Shown in pieces: positions 34,317 to 42,799 of a DNA stretch of 60,233 bases. Within the stretch, counting starts at the first letter, position 1. Each line of letters starts with the position of its first letter. The notes beneath the pieces are model-generated. The model made no database searches. It saw nothing but the letters and a program-made list of their open reading frames with translations, and was not told where the DNA came from. The stretch spans positions 1-60,233 of the forward strand of contig UYNY03000023.1 in assembly GCA_900620265.3 (NCBI GenBank). Direction: 5' to 3'. Both the position numbers and the translations under genes were made by a program. Source of the stretch: Nitrosopumilaceae archaeon (GTDB taxonomy: Archaea; Thermoproteota; Nitrososphaeria; Nitrososphaerales; Nitrosopumilaceae).

Positions 34317-35557
34317 CGCGTTATATATGGTCCCGGAAAAAGCGTTTCAGCCTTTCCACCAAACGGATCATGTCTTGATGGAGGAATTGTATAACCCAAT
34401 CCAACGGTGACACAATTCGTGTTTTTTAAAATACCAGAATTAGTTGTAGGCTGGCCATATGTGTGAGGATTTGAATCACCGGTATATCTATGTACAAAAA
34501 TAGCACCACGAGCACCCATATAACTCGCCATTTCTTCTGTAATACATACCATTCCCTTAATTGTCACTATAGCGTTGCCAGCATGAGCGACTCCATTCCC
34601 ACTTCCTTTGTATACCTGAGCTTTTACTACTCCGCCTGTGTATGGGGAAAAATTCATGGTATTTTTTGCACTACATGTATGATAATCACACGCTGTGGAG
34701 CTTACCTCGACGAATATCGAATATGGCATATATCTTGGATTAATGGAAGCATATGCATAAGGAATCAGATATTCCATAATGTTTATACCTGTTGTATCTT
34801 TTTGTACATCTATGACTTTTTTATCACCATCTCTATATTTTAGATATACTTCTCTATTACACTCTACGATGAATTCACAGATATGTATCTGTGATGTTAG
34901 ATGCCAATATTGGGGGTCTGCATTAACCAGCTCCAAAGGAACGTTGCCACTATCAGCTAGATCATTGAAACTTTGAGCGTAATTTTCAGAAAGCTTCTGG
35001 AATTTTTTATCTCCTAGAATATCTATCAGCCTGTCAGTGATCTCCTGTTCTGACTCTGGTGTAGGATATTTGGTTGCAATCCATGCATGGAATTTTTTAA
35101 CGGGTTCGCTAGCCTCATATCTATCTTGTAGCATTTGTAGCCTGGATACAAGGAGGGTTATCTCATAGCCGTCACCAATCGTGCCTACCATAGTGTCAAA
35201 ATTATATATCCTCAAGACGTTTTTGGCATAATCGTCAGCCCACCCTGTTCCATCCAAATTTGATACAATAAACTCCCTTGTACCCGTATTACGTAACTCA
35301 AAGTCATCCCTATCGTCATATTTTTCTATCCATGTGTCCCCTAATCTGTCAAGAATGTCCGATATTGGTATTTCTTCGCTCACTAGGGCCTGTTGGGTAA
35401 ATGCCTCTATCTGCGCAAAAGCCTCCCTCTCACTTGTATCTGTAGACAATTCGTCAACGTTCTGTACGTATGTCCCATTCTCCGCATTGGCGATCTGCAT
35501 ACTTGCTACTCCCACAATTAGTATCGCCGCTATTGTCACCACTATGACGCTCATCAT
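34313..35557 (-). CDS. Secreted hypothetical protein of atypical, AT-rich composition
   Basis: 414 residues with a signal peptide (VIVVTIAAILIVGVASMQIANA). Domains are not recognised. The C-terminal third is Cys-containing and polar (CDYHTCSAKNTMNFSPYTGG, GYTIPPSRHDPFGG) and ends PYITR. GC is about 40%, against about 65% in neighbours, and codons use many A/T third bases, so recent acquisition is likely. The start could be ATG 35557 or 35554; TTTATTAATAAAG lies about 27 nt upstream. It overlaps the five-module gene by 4 nt (start-end overlap), so the two are probably co-transcribed. Confidence 0.65.
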   Translation of the reverse strand: MMSVIVVTIAAILIVGVASMQIANAENGTYVQNVDELSTDTSEREAFAQIEAFTQQALVSEEIPISDILDRLGDTWIEKYDDRDDFELRNTGTREFIVSNLDGTGWADDYAKNVLRIYNFDTMVGTIGDGYEITLLVSRLQMLQDRYEASEPVKKFHAWIATKYPTPESEQEITDRLIDILGDKKFQKLSENYAQSFNDLADSGNVPLELVNADPQYWHLTSQIHICEFIVECNREVYLKYRDGDKKVIDVQKDTTGINIMEYLIPYAYASINPRYMPYSIFVEVSSTACDYHTCSAKNTMNFSPYTGGVVKAQVYKGSGNGVAHAGNAIVTIKGMVCITEEMASYMGARGAIFVHRYTGDSNPHTYGQPTTNSGILKNTNCVTVGLGYTIPPSRHDPFGGKAETLFPGPYITR

Positions 35558-35788
35558 GGGTGGTTCGTTCTCTTTATTAATAAAGTTAACTTATCCACCA
35601 AGCCAGTTTTTCCAAGGTCCGGACCAATCGGGGAAGGGGGAACATTCAAGGGAGACCGGGGGCTCTTGACACCGCCTACGCCGGCGCCCGGCCTCCTCGC
35701 GATCTCGCCGGGCCCGCAGGGCCCGCCCCTTCCAAGGCCGACCCAGTGCTCACTCAAAGCTGTACTTGTCGGGCGTGCCGTATGGCAG

Positions 35789-37287
35789 TTACGGCGTCAC
35801 CAGCCGGCCCCGGATGCCGAGCGCCTCCCCGTACTCCGGGTGCCCCCCACCCACCGCGATCATGGCGCCATCCGGGCCGGCCGCTAGCGCCCTCTCAAAG
35901 TCGGTCGCCTCCGTGTGCATGCCCAGACGGTGCATGGCGCCCGCCCTGGCCACCAAGGCCTCCCGCATGAGGCGGGCCGTCCCGTCCAAGTACCCGGCCG
36001 GATCCCGTCCCGGATCCCGCAGCTCGCCGGCCCTTGCGGGGATCCCCTCCAGCGCCTCCCCTAGTATTCCCAGCAGCCTGTCGAGGTATCCTGCCGCCTC
36101 GGCGTACCTGCTTGCCTCGGCCGCCATGACGCTTCTACCCATCAGGGCGGTGGCTGAGCGCGGCTCCGCCGCGAAGGCCGCGTCGTACAGCGCGGCCGCC
36201 CCGGCCACATCCCCAGTCCTGTGCAGGATCCTCCCCTTGTTGGCGAGTAAAAAGTGGCTGCCCGGCTCCGCGCCGAGCTCCGCCCCGAGGCACTCCAGCT
36301 CCGTCACCATGACCCTCCGCTCTCACTCCTGCGGGTCCTCCCGGGATCCGTCGAGGATGCCTCCTAGGAAGATGTCGTGGGCGTCCACGTCGCCCCTCAG
36401 CGCCCTACCGTACGATGCCATGGCCAGCCCGTAGATCCCATCCTGTCGGCCAGCCCCGTCTTGTCGATGAACGTCCTCGCATGGGACGGGTCTGACTGCA
36501 GCGCCCGGTCGTACAAGCCGAGCGCCTCCCACTCTATGCCGGCGTCCCCAAGCACGTTGTCGTCGGACCGGTCGTGCCAGACGTCCGCTATCCAGCCTGG
36601 GTGCCCGCCGAGCTCCCGCCCGGGCCTCCATGGCTCCCACTCGTAGGGCCTTGCCGGGTACGTGTGGGTGTCGGGCCCCGAGAAGACCGTGGCATCCCGC
36701 ACGGGATCGGCGTACGTCGTCCTCATGTGCGTCTCCCGCGCCTCGGTGCGGTTCACGTACGGGTGGTCGGGCTCAAAGTGGCCTGCCAGATCGTCACCGC
36801 CGTATATGGTGTGCAGCGGATCCAGAAAGTCCGTCGTGTTGTGGCTGTGGCCCCAGTCCGGGAAGGCGCACCCCATGCCTTCCAGCGCCGGGATCTCCAT
36901 CCTGGCAAGCTCGACGTGGGCGATGCCGTCGATCACGGCGGCCCCGCGGTACTGGTACACGTCAAGGATCGTCCCGCCGCCGCCCTCCCGGCACCCGTAC
37001 GCGAACGCCTCCCCCGGATAGGAGCCTGACGACGTGGAGAATCTCGGGTCGTCCTCCTCCCACATCTTGGCGCCTATGGTGCCGTCCTTGTTGTAGGTGA
37101 GCTCGACGGCGACGGGCCCCTCGCGGTGCAGCACCGGCGCCCCCGGCTCCGCCTCGACGATCTCCACCGGGATCCCCCGGGCCTCGCGGCCGTCCGGCGC
37201 CGCCGATGCGGCGACGACCATGGCGGAGAACGCCGCGGCCGCGGCGCACGTCCCGCATGCCATGCAGGCGCGCCTCCTGCCGTCCAT
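35789..37287 (-). pseudogene. Chimeric, frame-disrupted secreted module / TPR gene
   Basis: From ATG 37287 the frame encodes a signal peptide and a module paralogous to the start of the protein at 31983-34316 (YPARPYE, RELGGHPGWIADVWHD). Near 36565 it switches into TPR sequence like that of the protein at 41063 (GIEWEALGLYDRAL, then LADRM). A one-base shift near 36440 moves on to IYGLAMASYGRALRG, an in-frame TGA at 36323 follows, and the frame resumes as GSHFLLANKGRILHRTG and EPRSATALMGRS to 35789. The usual TPR-protein C-terminus is absent. It is therefore a recombinant with at least two lesions; a 296-residue product from the first part could still be made. Confidence 0.7.
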
Positions 37288-37309
37288 CGCAGCCGGTGCG
37301 TCCTTCCCG

Positions 37310-37324
37310 CTATTAAGGCTGACC
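37310..37324 (-). promoter_or_regulatory. Shared-family promoter, chimeric pseudogene
   Basis: Read on the minus strand: GGTCAGCCTTAATAG, centred about 27 nt before ATG 37287. The same 15-mer, with one or two changes, precedes other genes of this zone. Confidence 0.6.
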
Positions 37325-37368
37325 CGCCCCCGGCCGAAATTGCAAGCGCCGCCGATCACGCGCCGCCC

Positions 37369-37494
37369 CTAGGGGCAGGCGCGCAGCAGCGGGAACCAGA
37401 ACGCGACGGACCCGAGGAACGCAAGGCATGCCGTCCCGGTTATGACTATGGCGGGGCGCCTGCCGGAACCCGCGCGGCCGCCGTCGCGCGGCAT
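37369..37494 (-). CDS. Small single-span membrane protein B
   Basis: 41 residues: a basic N-terminus (MPRDGGRAGSGRRP) followed by one hydrophobic span (AIVITGTACLAFLGSVAFWF) and LLRACP. The ATG overlaps the stop of protein A (TGATG), so the pair is translated together. A decayed relative of the same region exists at 38815-39010, reading IVITGTAFLGS, which shows that the pair was duplicated. No family recognised. Confidence 0.5.
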   Translation of the reverse strand: MPRDGGRAGSGRRPAIVITGTACLAFLGSVAFWFPLLRACP

Positions 37495-37613
37495 CACCAG
37501 CAGATCCCCAGCGCGGCCCACACCAGCGGCTGCCACAACGGAAGGAGGGCCAGCGCCGCGGCCGCGAATATCCCGGCCAGCACCCTGTCGCTGATCAAGC
37601 CCGCGCCCCGCAT
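37494..37613 (-). CDS. Small single-span membrane protein A
   Basis: 39 residues with one hydrophobic segment (VLAGIFAAAALALLPLWQ) and a Trp-rich end (VWAALGICWW-type). ATG 37613 is about 26 nt from the TATA-like part of the shared promoter at 37635-37649. It forms an overlapping pair with protein B. Its duplicate upstream of the TPR gene at 38743 is degenerate. No family is recognised. Confidence 0.5.
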   Translation of the reverse strand: MRGAGLISDRVLAGIFAAAALALLPLWQPLVWAALGICW

Positions 37614-37634
37614 GATGCGGCTACGTCCTTCCCA

Positions 37635-37649
37635 CTATTAAGGCTGACC
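37635..37649 (-). promoter_or_regulatory. Shared-family promoter, small membrane-protein pair
   Basis: Minus strand GGTCAGCCTTAATAG, identical to the element at 37310-37324, about 26 nt before ATG 37613. The flanking TCCTTCCC is also conserved. Confidence 0.6.
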
Positions 37650-37654
37650 CGCCC

Positions 37655-38743
37655 CTAGTTGAAATAGTACGGGGCGCCGATCCCGTGCCACGCGTGGCGC
37701 TCCTCGTACGCGGGGTACCCCTCCAGCACGGCGCCAAGGTACGCGGCCGCGCCCTCCGGCCCGCGCGGCCGCGCGTGGTCGGCGAACCGCCCCTTGAGGA
37801 GATCCGTCTCGCCCCTGTCCGCGCCGGGCAGGTACTCGAGCCGCGCGTGCTCGCGCAATACGTGGTCGCGCAGCACGTCGGCCGCCCCGAGCGCCTCGGC
37901 ATGCATCCCCGCCCGGTGCAGGCCGGCGGCCCTGTTTGCGAGGGCCAGCAGGTTGCCCGGGTCCGCCTCGAGCGCCGCCTCCAGGTGCTCCTGCGCGCCG
38001 GCGTCATTGCCGGCCCTGTGCAGGGCGGCGGCCGCGTCCAGCGAGATCAGGGACGCCGCCCTCGACATCTCCTCGGCCGCGTCATGGTACTCGGGGGCGG
38101 TCGCGTGCCCCGCGCCCAGCGCCGCGGCCCATCCCCCGAGGACCGCCGCGTTCCCGCGGATCCCGGCCGCCATCCCCCCAAGCACGCCTGCCCGCTCCTC
38201 GTGCATGCCCGCCTCGCCCAGGATGTCGGCCCTCCCGAGCAGCGCCGTGGCCGAGCGCGGCTCCACATCCAGCGCCGCCTCGTACATGGCGGCGGCTCCG
38301 GCGTCCCCCGACTTGTGCAGCGCGTGCGCCTTTGCGGCCAGGAGGAAGTGGTTGCCCGGGTGCTCGAGCAGCTGCGCGTCAAGGCGTGCCCCCTCCACGC
38401 CGGCCGCCAGCGACGTCCAGAGCATGCCGTCAAGCCAGCGCGCCAGCATGTGCTGGACGTCCCATTTGAGCGTCCGCTCGTAGCTCCTCGCGGCCAGGTC
38501 GTACGCGCCTATGGAGTCAAGGTAGGTGGCCCTCTCGATCCCGCTGCGCCCGCCTACAAACCACTCAAAGTAGAGGCTGGCCTGCCCCGGATCCTTGCCC
38601 CCGAGCGTCCCCGGCGCGGCGTCCTGTCCCGCCGGAACCGCGTGCGCGGCCGATGCCGCCAGCAGCGCCGCCGACACGCCGGCAAGCAGGGCGGCCCGCA
38701 GGGCGCCGCCATGGCGGGACCCCGTCGCCATCATACGTGCCAT
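37655..38743 (-). CDS. Secreted TPR-repeat protein
   Basis: 362 residues. ATG 38743 is about 26 nt from the shared promoter. The signal peptide (ALRAALLAGVSAALLAASAAHA) is followed by repeated 34-residue helical units: DSIGAYDLAARSYERTL, HPGNHFLLAAKAHALHKSG, EPRSATALLGRADILGEAG and ALANRAAGLHRAGMHAEAL. The C-terminal segment YLGAVLEGYPAYEERHAWHG is shared with the other TPR genes. TPR units build protein scaffolds; outside the membrane this suggests a surface assembly role. It belongs to a family of at least three intact or broken copies here. Confidence 0.75.
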   Translation of the reverse strand: MARMMATGSRHGGALRAALLAGVSAALLAASAAHAVPAGQDAAPGTLGGKDPGQASLYFEWFVGGRSGIERATYLDSIGAYDLAARSYERTLKWDVQHMLARWLDGMLWTSLAAGVEGARLDAQLLEHPGNHFLLAAKAHALHKSGDAGAAAMYEAALDVEPRSATALLGRADILGEAGMHEERAGVLGGMAAGIRGNAAVLGGWAAALGAGHATAPEYHDAAEEMSRAASLISLDAAAALHRAGNDAGAQEHLEAALEADPGNLLALANRAAGLHRAGMHAEALGAADVLRDHVLREHARLEYLPGADRGETDLLKGRFADHARPRGPEGAAAYLGAVLEGYPAYEERHAWHGIGAPYYFN

Positions 38744-38765
38744 CGGCCGCGCGCCGCCCTTCCTT

Positions 38766-38780
38766 CTAATAAGGCTGACC
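38766..38780 (-). promoter_or_regulatory. Shared-family promoter, TPR gene 37655-38743
   Basis: Minus strand GGTCAGCCTTATTAG, centred about 28 nt before ATG 38743; it differs by one base from the elements at 37310 and 37635. Confidence 0.6.
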
Positions 38781-38814
38781 CGTCCCGCGCGCCACCGGCC
38801 GCCCCCGGACGCAC

Positions 38815-39010
38815 GCGCGCGGCGGGAACCCGAACGCGCTGATCCTAGGAAAGCGGTCCCGGTTATGACTATGTAGGGCGCCTGCACGGGCCCGCGCTAC
38901 CGCCGCAGGCGCGTAGCATCACCGGCAGATCCCCGGCGCGGCCCACGCCAGCGTCTACCACATAGGAAGGAGGGCCAGCTCCGCGGCCGCGAACGCCGCC
39001 ACTAGGCCCG
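38815..39010 (-). pseudogene. Decayed duplicate of the small membrane-protein pair
   Basis: This stretch aligns with 37371-37600 by eye at roughly three quarters of bases, including cggttatgactatg, gcatcaccggcagatcc and ggaaggagggccag. Stops and indels break both small frames. It lies directly upstream of a TPR gene promoter, as does the intact pair, so a whole segment was duplicated. Confidence 0.55.
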
Positions 39011-39024
39011 GTTGCTCAACACGG

Positions 39025-39807
39025 TCAGTTCACGCGGTGCCAGTTGGTGACATAGTCTCCCCACCAAAAGGATGGCCATCCATAGCTCAGTATCTGTGGG
39101 TTGGGCTCATTGGTGTGTCCCGTAGTATACCATCCCGTCCGGAGGTCGGGGTTGGAATTTCTCGGATCACCCCTGTGTATGATGCGCTGATCCCTGTACT
39201 CGCCTCCCGTACAACCGCCCTTTCCTACAGGATTTATCCTTTGATAGTCATTGAGGGGATCACTGGAAGGAAAGATCACGAGTCCAAACCCATCCCTCTT
39301 GAGCGCGGACACCAGTTCTCCCCTGCTTGCAGTTCCCGTGTATATATATTCTAAAACTGGTCGTTTGTCCCATTTGTTATCGCTGTACGTGACCCCGCAC
39401 GCGGTTAGGATCTGCCGGATGGGGGCGTGCCCACCACCAGCCCAAGCGCCGCCGGTACTGGGTGGGTTGGTCATTAGGCTGAACTGTCCCTCTCTTCCAT
39501 CCTCGATCACTATGCCGATTGCCGTCTGGTTCCTTGCCAGTACCGCGTCCACGAGAGCGTTTGAGTGTGCGGCCCACTTTGACATGATCTCAATATCAAC
39601 ATCCTGAATACCGCCCGCCCTCATGGATTCCACATCGACCACTAGGTGGTTGTACTCCCCATACCGTACGTACGGCTCGGCCGCCTCGAACGCCGCATGG
39701 ATCTCCTGCGGGAGGAATTTTTCACCTTCGTCGGCATGCGCCGCGATGCCCGCCGGAGCGAGCAGCGCCGCCGCCAGAACCGCCATCCACGCACCTGTCC
39801 GCGTCAT
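39025..39807 (-). CDS. Secreted hypothetical protein
   Basis: 260 residues with a signal peptide (WMAVLAAALLAPAGIAAHA). Mature segments include EGEKFLPQEIHAAFEAAEPY, VDVESMRAGGIQDVDIEIMSKW, then GRGELV-like GASRGELVSALKRDGFGLVIFPSSD and a Trp-rich tail SYGWPSFWWGDY. Somewhat lower GC than its neighbours. ATG 39807 is about 27 nt from TAATAAGG of the related promoter (39830-39845). No family recognised; the signal peptide and promoter put it with the secreted-protein group. Confidence 0.65.
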   Translation of the reverse strand: MTRTGAWMAVLAAALLAPAGIAAHADEGEKFLPQEIHAAFEAAEPYVRYGEYNHLVVDVESMRAGGIQDVDIEIMSKWAAHSNALVDAVLARNQTAIGIVIEDGREGQFSLMTNPPSTGGAWAGGGHAPIRQILTACGVTYSDNKWDKRPVLEYIYTGTASRGELVSALKRDGFGLVIFPSSDPLNDYQRINPVGKGGCTGGEYRDQRIIHRGDPRNSNPDLRTGWYTTGHTNEPNPQILSYGWPSFWWGDYVTNWHRVN

Positions 39808-39829
39808 CACCAGTACCCCGTCCTCTTTG

Positions 39830-39845
39830 CTAATAAGGTTGGCTT
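39830..39845 (-). promoter_or_regulatory. Variant of the shared-family promoter
   Basis: Minus strand AAGCCAACCTTATTAG, about 27 nt before ATG 39807. The TATA half CCTTATTAG is kept; the upstream half is CCAA rather than TCAG. Confidence 0.5.
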
Positions 39846-39913
39846 ATCCCCGGGGTACGTTCTTCCCCGTGGGCGCCTGCAACGGTTAAAGGCGGGGACG
39901 GCGCACGCGGCGC

Positions 39914-40159
39914 ATGGACGCGGGAGCCCGCCCCGGCTATGAGCCGCTCAAGCTGGTGGACATGCGCCTAGTGTGCCGGATCGGCGCCTGCCTCGGGGAG
40001 AACCCCGGGATATGCAGGACACGGGCGGCCACCGCGTGCGGGCTGCACTACCGGTCGTACGTCAGGTACGTGGAGTGGATGAAGCTCTTCGGCCTCCTGG
40101 ACGCCGGCGGCGCCGTCACGGACCTGTGCAGGGGGCTACTCGGGCGCTATCCCAGGTAG
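39914..40159 (+). CDS. Small winged-helix-like DNA-binding protein
   Basis: 81 residues. The order helix (LKLVDMRLVCRIGACLGEN), helix-turn-helix (CRTRAATACGLHYRSYVRYVEWM), then LFGLLDAGGAVTDLCRGLLGRY resembles the one-domain archaeal winged-helix regulators. ATG 39914 is about 26 nt from GGTTAAAG (39885-39892). It is the only plus-strand gene among the secreted TPR genes and so a candidate local regulator, by position. It overlaps the TPR gene at 40147 tail-to-tail by 13 nt. Confidence 0.6.
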   Translation: MDAGARPGYEPLKLVDMRLVCRIGACLGENPGICRTRAATACGLHYRSYVRYVEWMKLFGLLDAGGAVTDLCRGLLGRYPR

Positions 40160-41070
40160 CCGTTGCTCCCCCAGATGAGTCTCTCCAGAAGATGGCGCGC
40201 GTACTCGTAGCGGGGATACACGTAGAGCACGTCCCCGAGGTATTCCTCCACGGCAGGACCCGCGCCCCCCGGGCCTGCCTGCGGGCGCGGGTACGTCTCA
40301 AGCACCGACCCGAGCGGGGCCAGGCCGTACGTGCTCATCATCCGCAGCCCCCCGTCAGGGTACCTCTCCAGCACGCGCCCGGCCGCGTCAATGGCTCCCA
40401 GCGCCCCGGCGTGGTCGCCGGCGCGGTGCAGCGCGGCCGCCCTGTTGGCAAGCGTTCCCGGGTCGTCGGGGTGCGCCGCCAGCACGGCGTCGAGCGCCGC
40501 GGCCTCCTCCGAATGCCTGCCCAGGTGGTGCAGCGCGGCCGCCCTGTTGGCGTGGAGCGCCGGGACGTCCCCGAGGACCGCGAGCGCCCCGTCGAGCGCC
40601 GCAAGCTCCCCGCCGTGCCTGCCAAGCTCCGCGAGCGCCGAGGCGCCGCCCAGCAGGGCCAGCGCCGAGCGCGGCTCCGCGCCGAGCGCCATCCCGTACC
40701 AGCGCGCCGCCTCCTCCAGGCGCCCCGGGTCCCCCTCGTATCTGGATATCCTGTGGTGGGCCAGCCCCGCCGCGGCCATCAGAAAGTGGTTGTCCGGGTC
40801 CGCGGCGCGCGCGCCCCCGAGGTACGCAAGCTCGGCGCGGTGCGCGTGCCCCCCGAACGTGAACCTGTCGTAGATCTTCGAGGCCACATAGTACGGGTCG
40901 CGCCACAGCTCCCCGACGTACGCGTCCATCGCGGCGTCGTGCATGCCGGCCGCGTCGAGCATGGCGGCCCTCGAGGCGGGGGACGCGCCGGCCGCCGGGT
41001 CGGCGTGGGCGCAGGCGCCGGCCGCCAGCGCGAGCGCCGCGCACAGGGCCGCCGCGCCGCCCCTAGTCAA
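40147..41070 (-). CDS. Secreted TPR-repeat protein, second gene of a pair
   Basis: 307 residues from TTG 41070, which overlaps the stop of the upstream TPR gene; a longer open frame to 41217 lies inside that gene and is rejected. Signal peptide AAALCAALALAAGACAHA, then TPR units MLDAAGMHDAAMDAYVGELWR, DNHFLMAAAGLAHHRISRY, EPRSALALLGGASALAELG, ALHANRAAALHHLGRHSEEA and TLANRAAALHRAGDHAGAL. The C-terminal part (VEEYLGDVLYVYPRYEYARH) matches the family ending. It is likely co-expressed with the next gene upstream. Confidence 0.7.
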   Translation of the reverse strand: MTRGGAAALCAALALAAGACAHADPAAGASPASRAAMLDAAGMHDAAMDAYVGELWRDPYYVASKIYDRFTFGGHAHRAELAYLGGARAADPDNHFLMAAAGLAHHRISRYEGDPGRLEEAARWYGMALGAEPRSALALLGGASALAELGRHGGELAALDGALAVLGDVPALHANRAAALHHLGRHSEEAAALDAVLAAHPDDPGTLANRAAALHRAGDHAGALGAIDAAGRVLERYPDGGLRMMSTYGLAPLGSVLETYPRPQAGPGGAGPAVEEYLGDVLYVYPRYEYARHLLERLIWGSNGYLG

Positions 41071-42325
41071 GGTACGGCCCCCCGACCGCCATGTTCCCGT
41101 AGTGGCGCGAGTACGAGGGGTACCCCTCGAGCACCGCGTCAAGGTACGCGATCTCGTCTGCCCCGACGCCGCCGCCCGGCGCCGTCCCCGGGCGCGGGAT
41201 CCCCTCAAAGATCCCAAGATCGGCCGGCCCCCCGTATATGACCTTCAGGCCCCCCTTCCCCGGCCCGTCGAGGATCTCGTGTACCTGGCGCAGCCTGTCT
41301 ACTACCGCGAGCGCCTCGGCGTGCCTCCCCGCCTGGTGCAGGCCGGCGGCCCTGTTCGCAAGGTACAGCGGGTCGTCGGGCGCCGACTCGAGCGCCACGT
41401 CGACCAGCGCGAGCGCCTCTGCATCCCTCCCCATCCCGTGGAGCGCCTCGGCCTTTGCGGCGACGGCGTCCAGCCGGTCCCGCGCCATCTCGGCCGCCCT
41501 GGCGATGTACTCGCCGCCCCGGGAGCTCCGGCCCGCGTCGTACATGGCGGCCGCCCTCTCCGTGACGTCCGGGATGCCGTCATCGAATATGGCAAGCAGC
41601 CTCTCAAGGTATGCCGCCGCTTCCGCGTGCATGCCGGCGCCGGCCGCGATGGCGTGCTTTCTGACAAGGGCCGTCGTGGCGCGCGGCTCGGCCCCGAGCG
41701 CCATGTCGTACCAGAGGGAGGCGCCGTCCCGGTCCCCCGCCCGCTCCATCACGAGCCCCCTTGCCGCCATCAAAAAGTGGTTGTCCGGATCCGCGCGCAG
41801 CAGGGCGTCGATGTGGCCAAGCTCCACGGCGCGCCTTGCCGGGTCGCCCCCCATGCGCGAGAGCATGTGGGCCGGGTCCCACCTCAGCGTGCGCCCATAA
41901 CTGTCCATCGCGGGCCCGTGCATGCCCAGCATGTCGGCGAGCGCGGCCCTGTCAGCAAGCGTCCGGGTGTGGAACGCGTCGGCGGCTAGCGCGTGGTCGT
42001 ACCAGTCCAGCGCCTCCCAGTACATGCCGGCCTCCTCGAGCGCGTTCCCGACGGCCCTGTGCACCGGCGCCTCGGCGGGGTCCGGGCCGGGGCTCCTCCA
42101 CCCCGGTGTCAGCGCCAGGCTGCCGGCGTCCTCCCGCGCCATGAGGACGAACTCTGCGCGGGGGATCTCCCCGCCGCGCCAGAGCCCGGCCGCCTCGTGC
42201 AGCCGGTCGGGGAGGTACTGGCGCGGCTCCCGCGGCCCGTCGTACGCCGCTAGCGCCGCGAGCGCGCAGACGCAGAGCGCCGCCTGGACCCGTCGCCGGC
42301 GCAGGGCGCCGATAACCGGGGACAA
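41063..42325 (-). CDS. Secreted TPR-repeat protein, first gene of a pair
   Basis: 420 residues from TTG 42325, about 27 nt from the shared promoter (42350-42365). A signal-like segment (VQAALCVCALAALAAYDG) precedes TPR units: NALEEAGMYWEALDWYDHAL, ADMLGMHGPAMDSYGRTLRW, DNHFLMAARGLVMERAG, EPRATTALVRKHAIAAGAG and YLANRAAGLHQAGRHAEAL. It ends YLDAVLEGYPSYSRHYG. It serves as the intact template for reading the chimeric pseudogene at 35.8-37.3 kb. Probably an extracellular scaffold protein; no enzyme motif seen. Confidence 0.75.
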   Translation of the reverse strand: MSPVIGALRRRRVQAALCVCALAALAAYDGPREPRQYLPDRLHEAAGLWRGGEIPRAEFVLMAREDAGSLALTPGWRSPGPDPAEAPVHRAVGNALEEAGMYWEALDWYDHALAADAFHTRTLADRAALADMLGMHGPAMDSYGRTLRWDPAHMLSRMGGDPARRAVELGHIDALLRADPDNHFLMAARGLVMERAGDRDGASLWYDMALGAEPRATTALVRKHAIAAGAGMHAEAAAYLERLLAIFDDGIPDVTERAAAMYDAGRSSRGGEYIARAAEMARDRLDAVAAKAEALHGMGRDAEALALVDVALESAPDDPLYLANRAAGLHQAGRHAEALAVVDRLRQVHEILDGPGKGGLKVIYGGPADLGIFEGIPRPGTAPGGGVGADEIAYLDAVLEGYPSYSRHYGNMAVGGPYLD

Positions 42326-42349
42326 CGCGCCCCCCTCCCGCCCTCTTCT

Positions 42350-42365
42350 CTAATAAGGCTGATCC
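42350..42365 (-). promoter_or_regulatory. Shared-family promoter, TPR gene pair
   Basis: Minus strand GGATCAGCCTTATTAG, about 27 nt before TTG 42325. Confidence 0.6.
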
Positions 42366-42399
42366 GGCGCGCACCGCAGCGGTGCGCCGGAAAAAAAAA
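42364..42399 (-). terminator. T-run and hairpin after the gene at 42414-42647
   Basis: On the minus strand nine T (42391-42399) follow the stop of the two-helix protein by about 15 nt, then comes a long GC inverted repeat (42364-42390; CCGGCGCACCGC pairs with GCGGTGCGCGCCGG around one base). The T-run fits archaeal termination. The hairpin abuts the promoter of the next gene. Confidence 0.55.
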
Positions 42400-42413
42400 G
42401 GGAGGGATCCCCC

Positions 42414-42647
42414 TCAGGGGTACCCGGGAAGCCCCGACAGGGCAGCCCCCAGTATGGCAGCGTATATGCCCCACACTATGAGCGCCGGGACTATGGTGAG
42501 CACGATGCTGGCAATCAGGTGCCTCGTCGCGGCGGAGTTGTTCCTCTCGCGCCAGATGAGGTAGCAGATCAGCCCCGTGATGATCCCGAGGAAGAGGTGC
42601 CCCAAATACCACAGCGCGCTCGGCTTTTCGAGCCTTTCAGTCGCCAT
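42414..42647 (-). CDS. Small two-helix membrane protein
   Basis: 77 residues from ATG 42647, about 26 nt from CTTTTATCA. Two hydrophobic spans: ALWYLGHLFLGIITGLICYLIW (about 11-32) and LIASIVLTIVPALIVWGIYA (about 43-63), joined by RERNNSAATRH. The topology suggests both termini on the same side. No family is recognised with confidence. Confidence 0.65.
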   Translation of the reverse strand: MATERLEKPSALWYLGHLFLGIITGLICYLIWRERNNSAATRHLIASIVLTIVPALIVWGIYAAILGAALSGLPGYP

Positions 42648-42799
42648 GCCGGGGGGTGCGGATCCCGATGATAAAAGCATGGAATTACGGCGCCGCACCG
42701 GGTGGGGCGCCGCCCCACCGGGCCCTGCGCCCGCCCCGGGATCAGGCCGCCCCGGGATCCGGCCGCCCCCCGTGCCCCGCGGTACGCACGATCCGCCAT

